Assembly: GCA_913054135.1 (NCBI GenBank)
Contig: CAJXJK010000002.1
Span: 248,001 to 312,000 of the forward strand
Length of the DNA stretch: 64,000 nt
Reading direction: 5' to 3'
Source of the DNA: an uncultured Flavobacteriales bacterium
Lineage (GTDB): Bacteria; Bacteroidota; Bacteroidia; Flavobacteriales_D; Crocinitomicaceae
Shown one piece after another: positions 63,096 through 64,000 of this stretch (the stretch's first letter is position 1; each line of letters begins with the position of its first letter). Below the pieces are notes generated by a model that did no database searches, had not been told where the DNA came from, and saw nothing but the letters and a program-made list of their open reading frames with translations. Made by a program: the position numbers and the translations under genes.

Positions 63096-63235
63096 GGGCT
63101 ATTTGTTTTAAGATTTGATTTCATTTACTTTTTCGACATCTATTCATTCTGTTAATAAGTTGTAAATCTTTTAGCTCTTGAAATAAGACCATCTTCGAAT
63201 GTGGAATGTTATATTTAGCGTCCCAACTGAAGACA

Positions 63236-64000
63236 ATGAGTAAACTTCTATTTTTAATTTGTGTCCTAATTTCGTTCTCATCATTTGCTGAGAAAATAAA
63301 ATTATCTACCGTTTCGTTAGAGATTCCCGACAAAGCGGCGCAAGGAAACAAGACATCAAAAGCGAAAGACGGAGTAAGTACTTATTCTTTTACAAGACTT
63401 AGAGCCGACAGTACTGCATTCAATTATTACTACTCTTTTAAGTATGGTAAGGCCTTGTTTGAATTCAGAGAGACCTGTAAAGCTGACATTTGGGAGTGGT
63501 TAGAATCTTCATACAAGCCAAAAACAGCTCGTAAAAAAGAGTTCAAAAATTTTAAAGTCGAAGCATTCGAGAATCTAGAGAATGATTTGCTTGACATGAA
63601 ACTTCAGAAATTCAGAATTGAATATGCTGACGGCTTGAGAAAGCTCACACTCATTTATAAACTAGACGAAACTACTCAGTTCATGGCTTCAGTGAAATCT
63701 GCTTTTCCAGCCAAAGATTTTCTTGCCGCACAAGATACACTGGTATCCTTTCTTGAAACAGCAACTCAAAGAGTGCCAAAGATAAAGCCGCATCAATCCT
63801 TTGAGCAAGAAGGTGAGATAGCAGAAAATATTAGTCATCACATTGTAAACTTACCTTTTGCACTTTCAAATGATTTTGACAATCCTGTTGTTGAAGTGAC
63901 CGCTGATGACAAAATTATTGTAGCCTTCGCTCACTCTGATGGTTCTGAAGTTTTAGTGTTAAATAAAGAAATGAAACTTGAATCAAAGTTCCATCATCCA
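63236..64000 (+). CDS. Exported protein of unknown function, N-terminal part
   Basis: An open frame of 255 codons that runs off the window with no stop. The start encodes a signal peptide (MSKLLFLICVLISFSSFA). The mature part is Lys/Glu-rich and mixed alpha/beta, with segments such as DIWEWLESSYKP and FRIEYADGLRKL. No family recognised. Between tRNA-Leu and this start nothing else coding is seen. Confidence 0.7.
   Translation, partial: MSKLLFLICVLISFSSFAEKIKLSTVSLEIPDKAAQGNKTSKAKDGVSTYSFTRLRADSTAFNYYYSFKYGKALFEFRETCKADIWEWLESSYKPKTARKKEFKNFKVEAFENLENDLLDMKLQKFRIEYADGLRKLTLIYKLDETTQFMASVKSAFPAKDFLAAQDTLVSFLETATQRVPKIKPHQSFEQEGEIAENISHHIVNLPFALSNDFDNPVVEVTADDKIIVAFAHSDGSEVLVLNKEMKLESKFHHP

Noticed and set aside
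63121-63351. Open frame of 76 codons on the minus strand
   Set aside because: It overlaps the start of the exported protein at 63236, has no signal or helix pattern, and begins and ends within the leader; a shadow.

Overview
The window reads as one continuous chromosomal stretch of a Bacteroidota bacterium, most likely a marine flavobacterium (Flavobacteriales, perhaps Crocinitomicaceae- or Cryomorphaceae-like; the family is a guess). The evidence is: low GC; promoters of the Bacteroidota type (TTTG, about 19-20 bases, TAnnTTTG) and almost no Shine-Dalgarno sites; many lipoproteins with S-C lipoboxes; four secreted proteins with type IX secretion (T9SS) type A sorting domains and two with gliding-motility/CHU_C (type B) C-termini; a ribosomal protein S16 with a long Ala/Glu tail; and families such as GSCFA and YkuD_2. 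No prophage, integrase, transposase, CRISPR array or restriction system was seen. Coding density is very high, with many ATGA, TAATG or zero-base junctions and four convergent pairs whose stop codons overlap.

Layout. 1-1.7 kb: arginase abutting argS. 1.8-5.4 kb: tandem lipoproteins and an FG-GAP T9SS protein. 5.5-9.4 kb: dipeptidyl peptidase III with four small membrane/zinc-ribbon genes. 9.5-12.9 kb: a five-gene operon in which every neighbour overlaps (unknown, dapF, unknown, GNAT, mltG). 13.1-24.6 kb: T9SS proteins, an L,D-transpeptidase-like protein, prfC, an ACP phosphodiesterase-like gene, mltF, and rpsP-rimM-trmN6. 24.7-34.1 kb: two SpoIIE/PP2C phosphatases with different sensor halves enclose an XRE/S24 regulator, a lone ABC ATPase and a PhoX-like lipoprotein operon. 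34.3-37.3 kb: mdh, then an ECF sigma factor with an unusual membrane partner. 37.4-44.2 kb: radC, wecB, a deacetylase-like gene, a three-part metal-chelate ABC importer and GSCFA on one strand. 44.3-49.3 kb: two beta-barrel proteins, a rhodanese lipoprotein, priA and plsC. 49.3-57.4 kb: a giant T9SS adhesin, other secreted proteins and a degenerate gingipain-like protein. 57.4-64 kb: hutH and hisS, small membrane proteins, aroK, tRNA-Lys, tRNA-Leu and an incomplete secreted protein.

Most genes are ordinary core or envelope functions. The most unusual signals are these. (1) The ECF sigma gene is followed by a predicted inner-membrane anti-sigma-like protein whose periplasmic part is PKD repeats plus a T9SS type B sorting domain, suggesting a sensor that presents a secretion signal. 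(2) Amino-acid-degrading enzymes twice sit with zero spacing beside the cognate aminoacyl-tRNA synthetase gene (arginase/argS, hisS/hutH). (3) Both SpoIIE phosphatase genes are followed by the same short repeat and then by a second stop-terminated copy of the gene's last codons, like the footprint of an undescribed mini-element. (4) Small hairpins fall at or near the predicted 5' ends of several mRNAs.

Starts were moved inward in many genes, because upstream TTG, GTG or ATG codons fell in promoter elements or ahead of signal peptides. All functional calls rest on motif recognition by eye, without database searches.
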